A stretch of 64,000 nt of DNA from Notospermus geniculatus. Its lineage: Eukaryota; Nemertea; Pilidiophora; Heteronemertea; Lineidae. Under the pieces are notes generated by a model, which did not search any database, was not told the origin of the DNA, and saw only the letters and a program-made list of their open reading frames with translations. Location: positions 10,943 through 74,942 of the forward strand of contig NMRB01000451.1 in the NCBI GenBank assembly GCA_002633025.1, given 5' to 3'. Shown in pieces: positions 12,488-22,664 of the stretch; position 1 is the first letter of the stretch; each line of letters opens with the position of its first letter. The translations under genes were made by a program, and so were the position numbers.

Positions 12488-12783
12488 GTCTAAACATTAT
12501 CAATGTAGTGTATACTTATATACATATAAACACACATAGGACATCCCTTGTATTTGCATATTAATCAAGTTATAACCAAGACTACAGTACTTGTTATAGC
12601 TAACGCACCAGGCGGCCTGAGGTCACACCTTCCTCAGTTCTATCGAAAGGCCATGAGTGCTTCGAGGAAAAAAAACAGGAAAACCAACAGTCAACGACGC
12701 TTGTATCATCCTCGATACCGTCAGCATCCTGTACGAGTCTCCACAGCAGCCGCTGACATCTCCGCGACGTAACTTCTCGGCGT

Positions 12784-13116
12784 TCAACAGTTAGGGGCAC
12801 GTGGAGACTCCGCCCCCGATGTCTGCCGCTTCAAAGACGACGTATCACCGGGCCCGCCAGTTCGCGACCCATTCGTTCCACCACGTATCTCGTTCCCGTT
12901 ACCGCCAGGCCGCGCCCCGTTCGATACTCCAGGACGTATATTCAACTGGGGGGAATGTTGCCCGTATGATTCCACAGATCCGGATGAGTCTGCTGGTCCC
13001 ACTGATCGGTTGGATACCGGCGAATCTTTGCTCAAGTCCTTCTCCTTCTTCTGAACTTCTTTCTGGCGGAACTTCTTCCTCCAAGACGGCACTCGGTTAA
13101 GTCTACCACCCTCACC
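12784..13116 (-). CDS. Orphan terminal coding exon, unknown product
   Basis: On the minus strand a strong acceptor (TTTTCTGCTTGCAG) precedes 110 codons ending in TGA at 12786-12784. The translation begins GEGGRLNRVPSWRKKFRQKE and becomes Ser/Gly/Asn-rich (PGVSNGARPGGNGNEIRGG). G+C content is clearly higher than in the surrounding intergenic DNA. A basic WRKKFRQKEVQKKEK segment followed by a disordered Ser/Gly tail would suit the cytoplasmic tail of a membrane protein, but this is inference. No upstream exon was recognised. Confidence 0.4.
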   Translation of the reverse strand, partial: GEGGRLNRVPSWRKKFRQKEVQKKEKDLSKDSPVSNRSVGPADSSGSVESYGQHSPQLNIRPGVSNGARPGGNGNEIRGGTNGSRTGGPGDTSSLKRQTSGAESPRAPNC

Positions 13117-13346
13117 CTGCAAGCAGAAAATACTTAGTAGGACGGGTCAGTTGGTCATCTCATAACTGTGGAAATCACACTTACAGGAGTGCCATTTTTA
13201 TACCCTTCAGTAGAACCCCCATCATTCTGAACAGTGGGAAGGGGGAGGTGCTGTTCCACATACATTTAAAGCTACACCACAACTTCCTGCTTTTCTGATG
13301 AGAGGCGGTTTCCATATACAGCAGGGACCAAATACAAATACGTATA

Positions 13347-13591
13347 TAGACCGTTCTCGAATTCGCAGGTCTGCGCACTTCCGCCAAAATCGCAACCACA
13401 ACCTCGATCTGAAACCGGCTGACGTGATGCAGTCCATGATTCAGCAATGGTCGAGTCTGACACAACTTCGTCGAAGTCATTGTCATGGGGTTCTCTGCGT
13501 CATGTCATTTAGTTTCAGACTGAGGCTGTGGTTGCAATGTCGGCGGAAGTGCGCAGATCTTTCTCGTTTATGTCAATTTGAGAATTGTCTA
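13347..13591. mobile_element. TA-flanked palindromic MITE, copy 1 of 3
   Basis: TA GACCGTTCTCGAATTCGCAG at the left and GAGAATTGTC TA at the right, with TCTGCGCACTTCCGCC and its complement inside each end. TA flanks suggest a Tc1/mariner-type target site. Further copies are at 20069-20313 and 20768-21012. Confidence 0.75.
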
Positions 13592-14045
13592 TCCGAAGAC
13601 GTTTTGCGAATTTCCTCATGGCACTAGACTTTCTGTGACAATATCAAAAGAGACAACATCAACACACTTCTATTCTAAAACAGCAACACGCATCCACAAC
13701 TCATCAATATTCAGTCAACCGAAATTAGCTCGGTGGCGATTTTCACTGAAGCACAATGATACAGGGGTCAAACGTCAACATCATCAGCAGGCATTGCATG
13801 TCCTAAGTTGGTTTCTAGGGACCATAGCATACTATCTCATCATGCCGTTGACTTGTTGTCTTTTATGAGTGAGAAATGAGGTGGTCAGACCATGAGGATG
13901 GCCATGAGGACAGTAAGTTGAGAATGAGCAATGAAATGTAGGCTAAAGAAAGCAACTTAGGAAAGGAAAGAAATACTAAATTGAAAGTAGAATCCACAGT
14001 AATTCATGATTTAGACTTCTGTAGCTCTGGTCGCATATAAAAAGT

Positions 14046-14310
14046 CATCTGGTGATGTTTTACGCACAGAGCGACGCCATGTTCAGAGGATATTTAAATG
14101 AGCTTTAGCTGTTCTGTGTGGAGCTAAGTTATGACTAGAAACAGGCGTAGTCCCACTTGCGGGTCAAAAGGGTATGCAAACGCACTCCCATTTTCCAAGT
14201 GATCTGGTGATGTTTTACGTACAGAGTGACGCCATGTTCTGTTAGGATATCAAATGAGCTTTAGCTGTTACCTCTGCGTGGGCTTGGTTATGACTAGAAA
14301 CAGGCCTAGG
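14046..14310. repeat. Two direct repeats of ~105 bp
   Basis: Units at 14046-14150 and 14202-14310 share ATCTGGTGATGTTTTACG, GACGCCATGTTC, AATGAGCTTTAGCTGTT and TATGACTAGAAACAGGC, separated by about 50 unrelated bases. Confidence 0.65.
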
Positions 14311-14599
14311 CCTTGTTTTTTCTCGCTGTAATCTTGATCTGACCACAACAATTCAACGATATGACACCTGTTGAGCAGGATTCAGTCGTTCATTAGCATT
14401 TATTCAGCTTTCTTATCACCATTAATTTTTCCTTTGAAGGATTACCACCAGTGACAGTCGCTAAGTTGTTATCTACAACTATGGTACTCCTCCCATGTTA
14501 GGGTATGAGCTCTAAGAACAACAGGCTTAATGAGTCAGGTCTATATTCATGTTAACACCAGAGCTGATTCAGCTCATCTGGGTGGGGGAGTGAAGCAAT

Positions 14600-14718
14600 G
14601 GGTCATATGGATAAAGACTAGTAAATGCTTTTACTTGAATTTTGCAATACAAATGCACTAGTCAATGCTGTACAAATGTGAAGTAAAAGCATTTGCTAGT
14701 CTTTATTCATATGATCCA
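14600..14718. mobile_element. Foldback MITE family 'AAATGCTTTTACTT', copy 1
   Basis: Left GTCATATGGATAAAGACTAG and right CTAGTCTTTATTCATATGAT are inverse. The arms continue through AAATGCTTTTACTTGAA. Other copies are at 17107-17222 and 62201-62315. Confidence 0.75.
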
Positions 14719-15503
14719 ATGTGTCGATAGCATTGCCATTAACAATGTACAATATGAACACTCTGTGCAGAAACCACTACACAATGTACAGTATTAACAC
14801 TTTGCATGTAAATCGGTTGTAAGTTGTGTACAAGCTAGTGCAGCTTCCAAGACCAGTGCCTATCTACACTGCATCACCAAAAGAAGCATGACAAAGTTAA
14901 AGTGTCTTGTCCAGTCATGGTTGGTACAAAGTTGAACCGAGTCATTCCTTGATATGATATCTACCAAGCGCTGGTTCCCTAATTGGCCTACGCCACTCGG
15001 GAAGTTACTGAATTCATGCCTCGTAATCACGTTTAAATCTACTAAAGCCAGAATGCGGACTATTTTAACAGAAATCTAGAAAATTAAATCACAAATGGGA
15101 ATGGATTGACCTCTTATAGTCCGAGGTACAAACGTGCAGATTGATGTACTAGCCAGCCGCATGCATTTCATGGACAAACAACAACGAATGACAAAAATCT
15201 CAAACAGCAAACTCAACGTTGTGGCAGATAGGGTATTATGCATGAAGATATTGGATTCAAATTACTTGGGCTGGTGATGGGCAGTCCGTAAAGTTTCAAG
15301 TCAAATAGAGTAGGTGTTGCCAGACTTTTCGAAATGGTATGTATTTAAAACTGAATTTAACTTCATTCCTGCCTCTCAGTGCCAGTGGGAGGCAAGCTCA
15401 TGAGCTCTCAAATTCACAACTAACCTACAAACTACCAAAACGTGGGCGTCACTGTGAGCCATTGAACCTCTTTTCGACGTTTCGTCCCTGGTGCACTGCA
15501 TAA

Positions 15504-15718
15504 AGGGGCGTATTCGAATCCTCGTTCTTGACCACACTCGTGCTGACCTAGTTCATATAGTTGTTGACTCGAGAACGGCAGTCTCGATTGCCGAGAACGC
15601 AACTTGAGGCAGGCCAAGAACGTGTTCTTCTCAACCCTCTGCTGCGTGGGGAGTGAGAAGAACACGTTCTTGGCCCGACTCGGGTTGTGTTCAAGAATGG
15701 AGGATTCGAATACACCCA
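15504..15718. mobile_element. Palindromic element with GGGGCGTATTCGAATCCTC end
   Basis: Left GGGGCGTATTCGAATCCTC and right GAGGATTCGAATACACCC are inverse. Inner arms CCAAGAACGTGTTCTTCTCA and its complement flank the 15640 region. Confidence 0.65.
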
Positions 15719-16172
15719 TTAGGACGTTGTGACACAATGATATTGCATTGCTTTGCTTTTTTTCTACGTCTTTGGTACAACGCTTACAGCCCCACACAGT
15801 TTGGGTAAAAAGTCTTCACTCTGGTGCCCTGGCAACACTTACAATGAAAATTGTATCTTAGAAGGTTGATACTGGACAAGATGTGTCAATCAGGGGGTCG
15901 GTTCACATTAAACATGGCAGTGTTGTTTATGTGTTCTACTCGGGATCAAAAGGCCAACAAACAACAGCTTTGTCAAACCAAAGCTTCGAAGAAAATAGTT
16001 GAATGCAAGGTTCAAGTGTACTTGAAGCAATTTGCACGCCATCATTGTCAGTAGGCCTCTTTGTAATCTGTTGTAATATGGTTTTCAAGTTTCATCACCA
16101 CACTGGAGCTGATAGATAACACGTCACAGGGTGAAAGAGAAGTCCCAGAGGCACCCAGTGCTATCAAAGATG

Positions 16173-16218
16173 TGACGTCAAAGACGTCATGTGGCTGACG
16201 TCAAAGATGTCACGTGAC
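16173..16218. promoter_or_regulatory. Cluster of CRE-like and E-box words
   Basis: TGACGTCA at 16173-16180 and 16196-16203, GACGTCAT near 16184 and CACGTGAC at 16211-16218, apparently from duplication of a 20-base unit. There is no gene nearby. Confidence 0.3.
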
Positions 16219-16669
16219 TGAAAATCAACCCAACCATAGAGGATATGGGTTCTGATAGACCATTTCAAACACTTAAGCCAAAATTCTTGAATTTTCTGAG
16301 GGACCTTCCCCTCATTTTCAAAATTTTGCCATTTTTTCTAATTTGCTGTCATCCTGTTTTATAAATATTCTCGGCTTGACATGAAGTCACGAACACTGTT
16401 TTGTAGCTGGCCGTTTGCACATCCAAGAGCAGAACACATGTTGCATTGTACAAAATCATAGCATGAACGTCTAGCATAAATGGGATACATTACAACTAGT
16501 AGTGACGCCTTCATTCTGGGGATATCCGATCCACGGCTCTGCGGACTAGACGGTTAAAGAAACAGGAAGCAAAAAGGAATAAAAATGGAAAATATGCAGA
16601 AAAATCCAAAACACTCATAATCAGACGTGTGTTAGTCACTTCCGACTGATTTGTACCATGAGACATGAT

Positions 16670-16787
16670 GGGCCGTATTCTAGAAGCTTCCTTAATTGTA
16701 AGGTCGACCTTAATCTATTGTATTCTACCCTGCAAACAATAGCTAAAGGTCGACCTTACACTTAAGGAAGCTTCTAGAATACGGCCC
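16670..16787. mobile_element. 118-bp palindrome with GGGCCGTATTC termini
   Basis: Left GGGCCGTATTCTAGAAGCTT and right AAGCTTCTAGAATACGGCCC are exact inverses, with GAT on both flanks. The inner AAGGTCGACCTTA is itself palindromic and present in both arms. Confidence 0.8.
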
Positions 16788-17106
16788 GATGTCTTAGGAC
16801 AGAAAAGGCTGAAATATCAACTTGTGGATTTCTTGTCATGAACTAGTCTCCAATAAAATGTTTCTATGATACCTAAATCACTTGGATTTTGTTTTCGTTC
16901 TGAAGTAACTTTATAGCATGACGTGAAATGACGACAGACCTACTGTCATACCTTCAGCCCCTGTCGATTACGCCAGTAATTCTCTGCACAAAATATCCCA
17001 ACCATGAGGGTGGTGGTATGAATCAGATAAAATACGACAAACTGCAAAATTATGCCCTTTTTTTGTGAGTGCTATAAATCACCGAGTAGTACAAATCAGT
17101 GGACTA

Positions 17107-17222
17107 TGAGTCATATGAATAAAGACTAGTAAATGCTTTTACTTGAATTCTGCAGTACAAATGCACGAGGCATTGCTGTACAAATCTGAAGTAAAAGCAT
17201 TTGCTAGTCTTCATTCAACTGA
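17107..17222. mobile_element. Foldback MITE family 'AAATGCTTTTACTT', copy 2
   Basis: Same structure as 14600-14718 (about 90% identical by eye), with AGTCATATGAATAAAGACTA at the left and CATTTGCTAGTCTTCATTCA at the right. Confidence 0.75.
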
Positions 17223-17521
17223 CTGACCCAATATCTCATATTGTATACTTCATCAAAACTTAATCAGGTTGTATTGGAATCGTTAAAATGGTGTAGAGAA
17301 TTTAGCATAGGGATGAGTAAATTTTATAATAGCCTTCGATAGATATTTCAGCAACTAGTATGAAATTGGCATCCATACCAACAATTCTAATGATACATGT
17401 ATATAGGGGAAAGGGGTGCAGTTCAACACAATCGGAAATTTTAAGCTAAAATTGAATTGTAAAAGGACAAGTTAATACGTGGAGATTTCTCAGAAACATA
17501 AAATTTCAGGAATTATTGTTT

Positions 17522-17948
17522 CATTAGGCCACACTTATTATATTTATTGGATTACGGATTTTTCAGGCCAAAACCTATGTAGGAGGGGAGGGAATAAAAA
17601 TAAAAATAAAATACAAAAATCTTTGACTTTTTAATTTTTTCCCTAGTGTTACGTGCTATGCGTCACAGAAATTCAAGGGGGAGGGAATAAAAAAAGTGAA
17701 ATGTGCTAAAAAAGAAATAAAACCTTTTATTGATGCAACAGTAGAACAAGAGATATGGCCTACATAGGGGCCTATATCCTGAAAATACAGGGCGTCAGCA
17801 TTTAAATATCTTTTACATTGCACCTAGTGGTCGGCGGGAAAAAAACAAGAACACAAAATAGACCATCGGGAATTTTATTTTTTTTCAATATTTTCAAAAA
17901 ACCTGGGGGGCGGATCCGTAATCCAATAAATAAAAAAAGTGTGGCCTT
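17522..17948. mobile_element. Inverted-repeat element with AAGGCCACACTT ends
   Basis: The left TAGGCCACACTTATTATATT, then TTATTGGATTACGGAT, is matched by right ATCCGTAATCCAATAAATAA and AGTGTGGCCTTA. The interior is A-rich and poly-purine. Confidence 0.6.
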
Positions 17949-18055
17949 ACTTCGTGGGATTTCATATCCAAATCCTAATATTTCTGAATTGACCTCTCAG
18001 AAGAATAGACAGGGCCACTCCCTCCTTGAAAAATCTTCTACTTGGACAATGAGCT

Positions 18056-18294
18056 ATACCGTATCTACTCAGTTATAATGACAGTTCATTAAATATTCAT
18101 AGATCAGCAGGCCGCATTTTTTGCCATGTGACTGAGTTAATCCTATTTTATTCATTTATCAAGATTAGTTCAAGTGCGATCATTGCTTATAATATACCAC
18201 GTGAATACAATTACCACAGTTGCATGGTGAAAAAGGCAGTCTGCTATCACAAATATTAATGAACTGTCGTTATAACTGAGCAGATACAGTATAT
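18056..18294. mobile_element. Palindromic element around CAGTTATAATGACAGTTCATT
   Basis: Left GTATCTACTCAGTTATAATG and AGTTCATTAAATATT are inverted at AATATTAATGAACTGTCGTT and ATAACTGAGCAGATACAGTA. Confidence 0.65.
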
Positions 18295-18944
18295 TTAATT
18301 CTTATGAAAGAAGAAACAAACCAAGAAATGAATATTAATAACAATTAATACAATCATAACAGTAAAAACATTCTGCAAATGTTAGTACCGGTAGTTTGAA
18401 TGCAGCATTTTGCATGTTTTGTGCACTATTCAAAACAGCATAAGCAGTGTTTTTTATTGAATGCAAGATGCTCAATTTTAACTACTGGGTTCATCAAATT
18501 TTGAGCACTAAAACTTTTCATTTTTCGTAACACTCAGCGTATCATGCCACAAAAGTTTTTTTTTCTTTTACTAATCCTACGAGTTTTGGATGACTGCATC
18601 AATGCAAGTTGCGAAGCAATACTGTCATTCGTGATTTTTTTGCATTTTTGGGCAAGCCATTACACTGGTGTAGATGCAAGTATAAAATTTCGCTGACCTA
18701 TGAATCTATCGAGGTATGTGAGGAGTGGAATGCTGAAATGTTTCAAAGTCAAAAGGGTTGAAACAAGAAATACGTCCTAATCCAGATGTTTAATCTCCGT
18801 CACATGAAATTGACTTTGAGAAAAATCGCTTATCTTTTAATTTTAATTTTTGGTACAATTCCTAGCAGTCACATGCAACGACATGCACAACATGACAAGA
18901 CCATAACGAGTATTTTTGTAACTATTTCACGAAATAGGTAACCA

Positions 18945-19058
18945 GGGCCCATATTCATAAAACTACTTAAGTCTAAGTACATGTATAACACTTATCCTTT
19001 GTTCAACACAAAAGATAAGTGTCACACTTTGACTTAAGTATGTTTATGAATATGGCCC
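18945..19058. mobile_element. 114-bp palindrome with GGCCCATATTCATAAA termini
   Basis: Left GGCCCATATTCATAAAACTA and right TATGTTTATGAATATGGCCC are inverse. The inner ACTTAAGTC words pair. Confidence 0.7.
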
Positions 19059-19344
19059 AGAAACATATGAGATTTTCAAAGGAACTTAAAATTTTTCACC
19101 CAAACTGCTTATTTATTCTAGAAAACAAGGTTTCACTGAAATTATAATTGTTAGGTAATATTGAGAAACATCAAGGCTACTGATCATTTTTTTATCAATG
19201 CATCATGTTTTTCACCTCTTCCCCGATAACACTCACACTTTCTTATTGCGAAGTTCTAGGCAAAGAAAAACCCAAACTTCAAGTTGATGTTCTGGGAGTG
19301 GAATATGAAAGGGGTGTACCGCTAAGCGTACATCCCCCCCCCCC

Positions 19345-19398
19345 NNNNNNNNNNNNNNNNNNNNNNNNNNNNNNNNNNNNNNNNNNNNNNNNNNNNNN
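19345..19398. other. Assembly gap within a poly-C tract
   Basis: A 54-N block sits between 12 and 16 consecutive C bases. The homopolymer probably stopped sequencing; the true length is unknown. Confidence 0.95.
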
Positions 19399-19465
19399 AC
19401 CCCCCCCCCCCCCCCCGAACGATAGCTTAAAATCAAGTGTAGGCAGAGTGTTTTGCAAATTCAGT

Positions 19466-19680
19466 TAAAGGAGCCCGGTATTACCACTTTTTCTGGACAG
19501 CCGGCACCACCATCGTGGTGGGCGCAGCTCGCCAACCCCAGGGACTAACAACGTTGTCGGCAAATGGACCCGATGTACTATGTACATTATGTAACGGTTT
19601 TTTGTAGTTTGTATTGCTGCCGCTAGGTGGCTACCTCTACACCAGCAGTCAAAATACCATACCTTGCTCCTTTAAAAAAG
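19466..19680. mobile_element. Inverted-repeat element with TTAAAGGAGC ends
   Basis: GTTAAAGGAGCCCGGTA at the left and TACCTTGCTCCTTTAA at the right are inverse, about 210 bases apart. Confidence 0.5.
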
Positions 19681-20068
19681 AAACTCGGACACAGTATTTC
19701 TCTTAACAGTCTCAACCATATGCATCGATGAAAAAAATAACCAGTCAGTTAGCATTCACGTTGCCTTGCTCGTTTCTCCGTACATGCTAAAACTTTACCA
19801 GAAGTGGGGACGATGGTTTGTGTCTCACAACCATGAAATTCAATCCATTTATTCTAACGTCGTCATACAGCTGTTATTTGGGAAAAAATATGAAATATTT
19901 GGCATTTTAAAAGTATTGATTATAGACAAGTTGTTAGTAACATGTGCATGTTTTACTTTATAGTGATATAAAGTGTTAGTGTCCTGCATATTTTAAAATC
20001 ATCCTGAATGTGTCATAGTAACGGATTTTACGCCATAACCTCAATGTTCTCTGTGTTTCTAGTTTGTA

Positions 20069-20313
20069 AAGACGATTCTCGAATTCGCAGATCTGTGCAC
20101 TTCCGCCGAAATCTCAACCAGAACCTCGATCTGAAACCGGATGACGTGATGCCATCCATGATTCAGCAGTGGTCGAGTCTGACGCAATGTCTTCGACGCC
20201 ACTGTCGTGGTGTTGTCTGCATTACGTCTTTCAGTTTCAGACCGAGGTTGTGGTTGAGATTTCGGCGGAAGTGTGCAGATCTTTGTCATTAACGTCAATT
20301 TGAGAACGGTCTA
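20069..20313. mobile_element. TA-flanked palindromic MITE, copy 2
   Basis: GACGATTCTCGAATTCGCAG at the left and ATTTGAGAACGGTC TA at the right, with the same interior order as copy 1. Confidence 0.75.
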
Positions 20314-20395
20314 TTGCCTGTGTTGACCAACCCTATGCAAGTTTACTGACAAAAAAAACAAGTTTGCACCAAAATGCAGTTCCATCTTTCAAAAC

Positions 20396-20737
20396 TTGAC
20401 AACTAAATTACATTTTGTTCTGATTTTAGGGACATTTCACCAAACTGTGCATGTTTTTTTTGGCATGTATTATCAGGATCTAGAGCGTGGCATGTCTACA
20501 TGCGTGATTGTGTCTCTATACAGTAGGTGGATGAACAAACTACCAGTAAAGTTACCAACATGGTTTATCACGCCTGTAGAAGAGGAAAACGTGGACGATG
20601 AATTTGACGATGAAAATGTTTTTTTCAGAAATGACAAATGTTGTCCATGCACGAAGGACCATTTCCATGAGTGTAGTTTTACAATTTCATGTAGTTATGC
20701 AGCGTTCAGAAAACTTGTCACAGAACAGGTGCAGTAG
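20396..20737 (+). CDS. Unrecognised ORF between two inverted MITE copies
   Basis: A 113-codon ORF whose second half, LPTWFITPVEEENVDDEFDD followed by a Cys-rich NDKCCPCTKDHFHECSF stretch, looks more protein-like than random AT-rich DNA. An acceptor-like GATTTTAG lies at about 20421-20428. It is flanked on both sides by copies of one TA-flanked MITE (20069-20313, 20768-21012) in opposite orientation. No family is recognised. A second short ORF at 21183-21383 (EIYKRDKWMLRAAGKKREEY) may be related or chance. Confidence 0.22.
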   Translation: MTTKLHFVLILGTFHQTVHVFFGMYYQDLERGMSTCVIVSLYSRWMNKLPVKLPTWFITPVEEENVDDEFDDENVFFRNDKCCPCTKDHFHECSFTISCSYAAFRKLVTEQVQ

Positions 20738-20767
20738 CACTGCCCTTCAGCTCTCTCATCCAATTTA

Positions 20768-21012
20768 TAGACCGTTCTCAAATTGACGTAAACGAAAAAG
20801 ATCTGCGCACTTCCGCCAAAATCTCAACCACAACCTCGATCTGAAGCTGAATGACGTGACGCAGACAACCCCACAACAGTGACTTCGAAGACGTTGCATC
20901 AGAGTTGACCACTGCTGAATCATGGACTGCGTCACGTCACCCGGTATCAGATCGAGGTTGTGGTTGCGATTTTGGCGGAAGTGCGCAGATCTGCTAATTC
21001 GAGAATCGTCTA
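20768..21012. mobile_element. TA-flanked palindromic MITE, copy 3 (inverted)
   Basis: TA GACCGTTCTCAAATTGACG at the left and GCTAATTCGAGAATCGTC TA at the right. This is the same family as 20069-20313 in the opposite orientation. Confidence 0.75.
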
Positions 21013-21607
21013 TTGCAGGTAGGACTCCACACAAATTATCTGAAAACATGAACTTGCAAAACTACTCTTGTTGGAACTGGCCCTTTCATTCATTTGCAAA
21101 GCCAGGCATGGTATGGAACAGTAAAATGCATGACCATGCTTAAGAGAAATTAACAGACTGTCAGGCCACTTATACAGACACAATGTTCAACCTCTTACAG
21201 CATGACGAAGTCGCCGATATTACACTTTATTTACAGTGTTTACAATCTACTGAAATTGACGATAATGACATGTCACAGACAAATGAAATTTACAAGAGAG
21301 ACAAATGGATGTTGAGAGCAGCTGGAAAGAAACGTGAAGAGTACGTGAAGATGATGGGGATGAGATGTGTACAGAGATTCTGAAATCAAAAATATAGGCA
21401 GACGTTGGAGGGGAAATGCCAATTTTACAATGTCAATGTGAAAGGAGAATGGATGAAATGAACTTCTTTTACAAACTTTTTACAAATTTGAACAAAATTA
21501 TTCTTTATTCAACTTAAATCACTTATCGCCAATTTATTGTATAAACAATGGCAACGTGAAATGAATAGATAAAGACAACAAAATGAATTTTCATGTACAA
21601 ATATAAA

Positions 21608-21700
21608 CAAGAGGCCCACGGGCCTTGCGCTCAGCTGACATTTGATGCCTGTTTGATAGGCTAAGGCATAAGAGGTACTGCAGTCTTTAGGAAGGTTCGT
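21608..21700 (+). repeat. Dispersed repeat fragment starting ACAAGAGGCCCACGGGCC
   Basis: ACAAGAGGCCCACGGGCCTT followed by GCGCTCAGCTGA resembles the edge of a high-copy repeat I associate with echinoderm genomes (memory only). Confidence 0.4.
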
Positions 21701-21963
21701 GGATGATGTCAAATTTTATTCACCAAGTCAAGTGTGCATGTTGGATGGGATAAAGTCTGCTAATTATGATTAGAGACTCGGTCCAATACAATTTTGCCAA
21801 GAATGAATCACATTTATTTTGGAAAGACTACGGTTTGCATACAATGTGTAAGAGAATAATTCAGTTGTCTGCTGTGGCGAAGACTTCGCTGTTCTATGAT
21901 TTCGACAGTTGATCCCTAATTGCCATTCCTATGCTGTGTCGGCTGAGAGTGAGTTCTTCAAAT

Positions 21964-22039
21964 TCAAGACACTTCCTTGCTCCTCTCTTTAGCAACAGCA
22001 GCATCAGCGATCTGGGGTGCTTCAGCAACCAGGATCGAC
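21964..22039 (-). CDS. Candidate terminal exon of unknown gene
   Basis: On the minus strand an acceptor-like ATTTCAG is followed by 24 codons reading SILVAEAPQIADAAVAKERS and four more residues, then TGA at 21966-21964. It sits 460 bases downstream of the formin FH1 exon, across the gap. The sequence does not resemble the end of a formin (no DAD basic motif). It could be the last exon of another gene brought close by misassembly, or chance. The polypyrimidine tract is weak. Confidence 0.2.
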
Positions 22040-22059
22040 CTGAAATGTAGTGAATAGAG

Positions 22060-22440
22060 TGGGAAGGGGTTAAATTATGACAGGCCTAAAATCCTTGGTG
22101 AATCGAGATACATGTCAGATCTTTATTACACCACCCTTGGTTGGGAAGGGGTTAATATATAGCATGATACCGTACAATGCTAGGTATTACACCCCTTGGG
22201 TGGTGGGAAGGGGTTAAATTTTAATGTTGCAAGATAGGCATACAATCCTTGCTGAATCGAGATATTGTCAGATACCGTACTTTATTAGACCATCCTTGGT
22301 TGGGAAATTATCAGTAAGGGGTTAATGTACAATGAGACAATCCTTAGTATTAGACCCCCTTGGGTGGGAAGGGGTGAATTGATAAAGAGCTTATTAGACC
22401 CCCTTGGGATTAGGTGGGAAGCGGTTTATCATGCTGAGGT
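22060..22440. repeat. Minisatellite-like GGGTGGGAAGGGGTTAA repeats
   Basis: The phrase TTGG(G)TGGGAAGGGGTTAA recurs about six times at 60-130 base spacing, together with TTATTAGACC-CCTTGG and ATCCTTGGTGAATCGAGATA. Confidence 0.6.
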
Positions 22441-22500
22441 TCTTGGTGAATCAAGACCGGACGTGTCCCTTTAATATTATTGACACCTTCACAAGAATTN

Positions 22501-22664
22501 GGAGGTGGCGGTGGTGGAGGGGGTGCACCACCACCTGGGAATGGGGGTGGTGGTGGAGGTGGCGGTGGTGGTGGGCCTCCACCTGAAGGGGGTGGAGGGG
22601 GACCACCACCAGCAGCTTGTTTTGCTATTGCTGACGACACTACAGCTCCCACGCCCTCTTTTAT
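22501..22664 (-). CDS. DIAPH: FH1 proline-rich exon of the formin, cut by a gap
   Basis: The acceptor TTTCAG precedes an exon that starts IKEGVGAVVSSAIAKQAA and passes into runs of five to eleven prolines separated by glycine-rich spacers (GGG, SGGG, FPGGGA). This is the FH1 segment, which binds profilin-actin and feeds monomers to FH2. Phase 0 matches the preceding coiled-coil exon (23406-23118, ending EEEIEQLKTK). The exon runs straight into the single N at 22500, beyond which the sequence reads as non-coding. The low-complexity GGT/CCA repeat is a likely cause of an assembly collapse here. Confidence 0.85.

Noticed and set aside
13181-13627. Several overlapping ORFs on both strands
   Set aside because: They are read from the palindromic MITE at 13347-13591.
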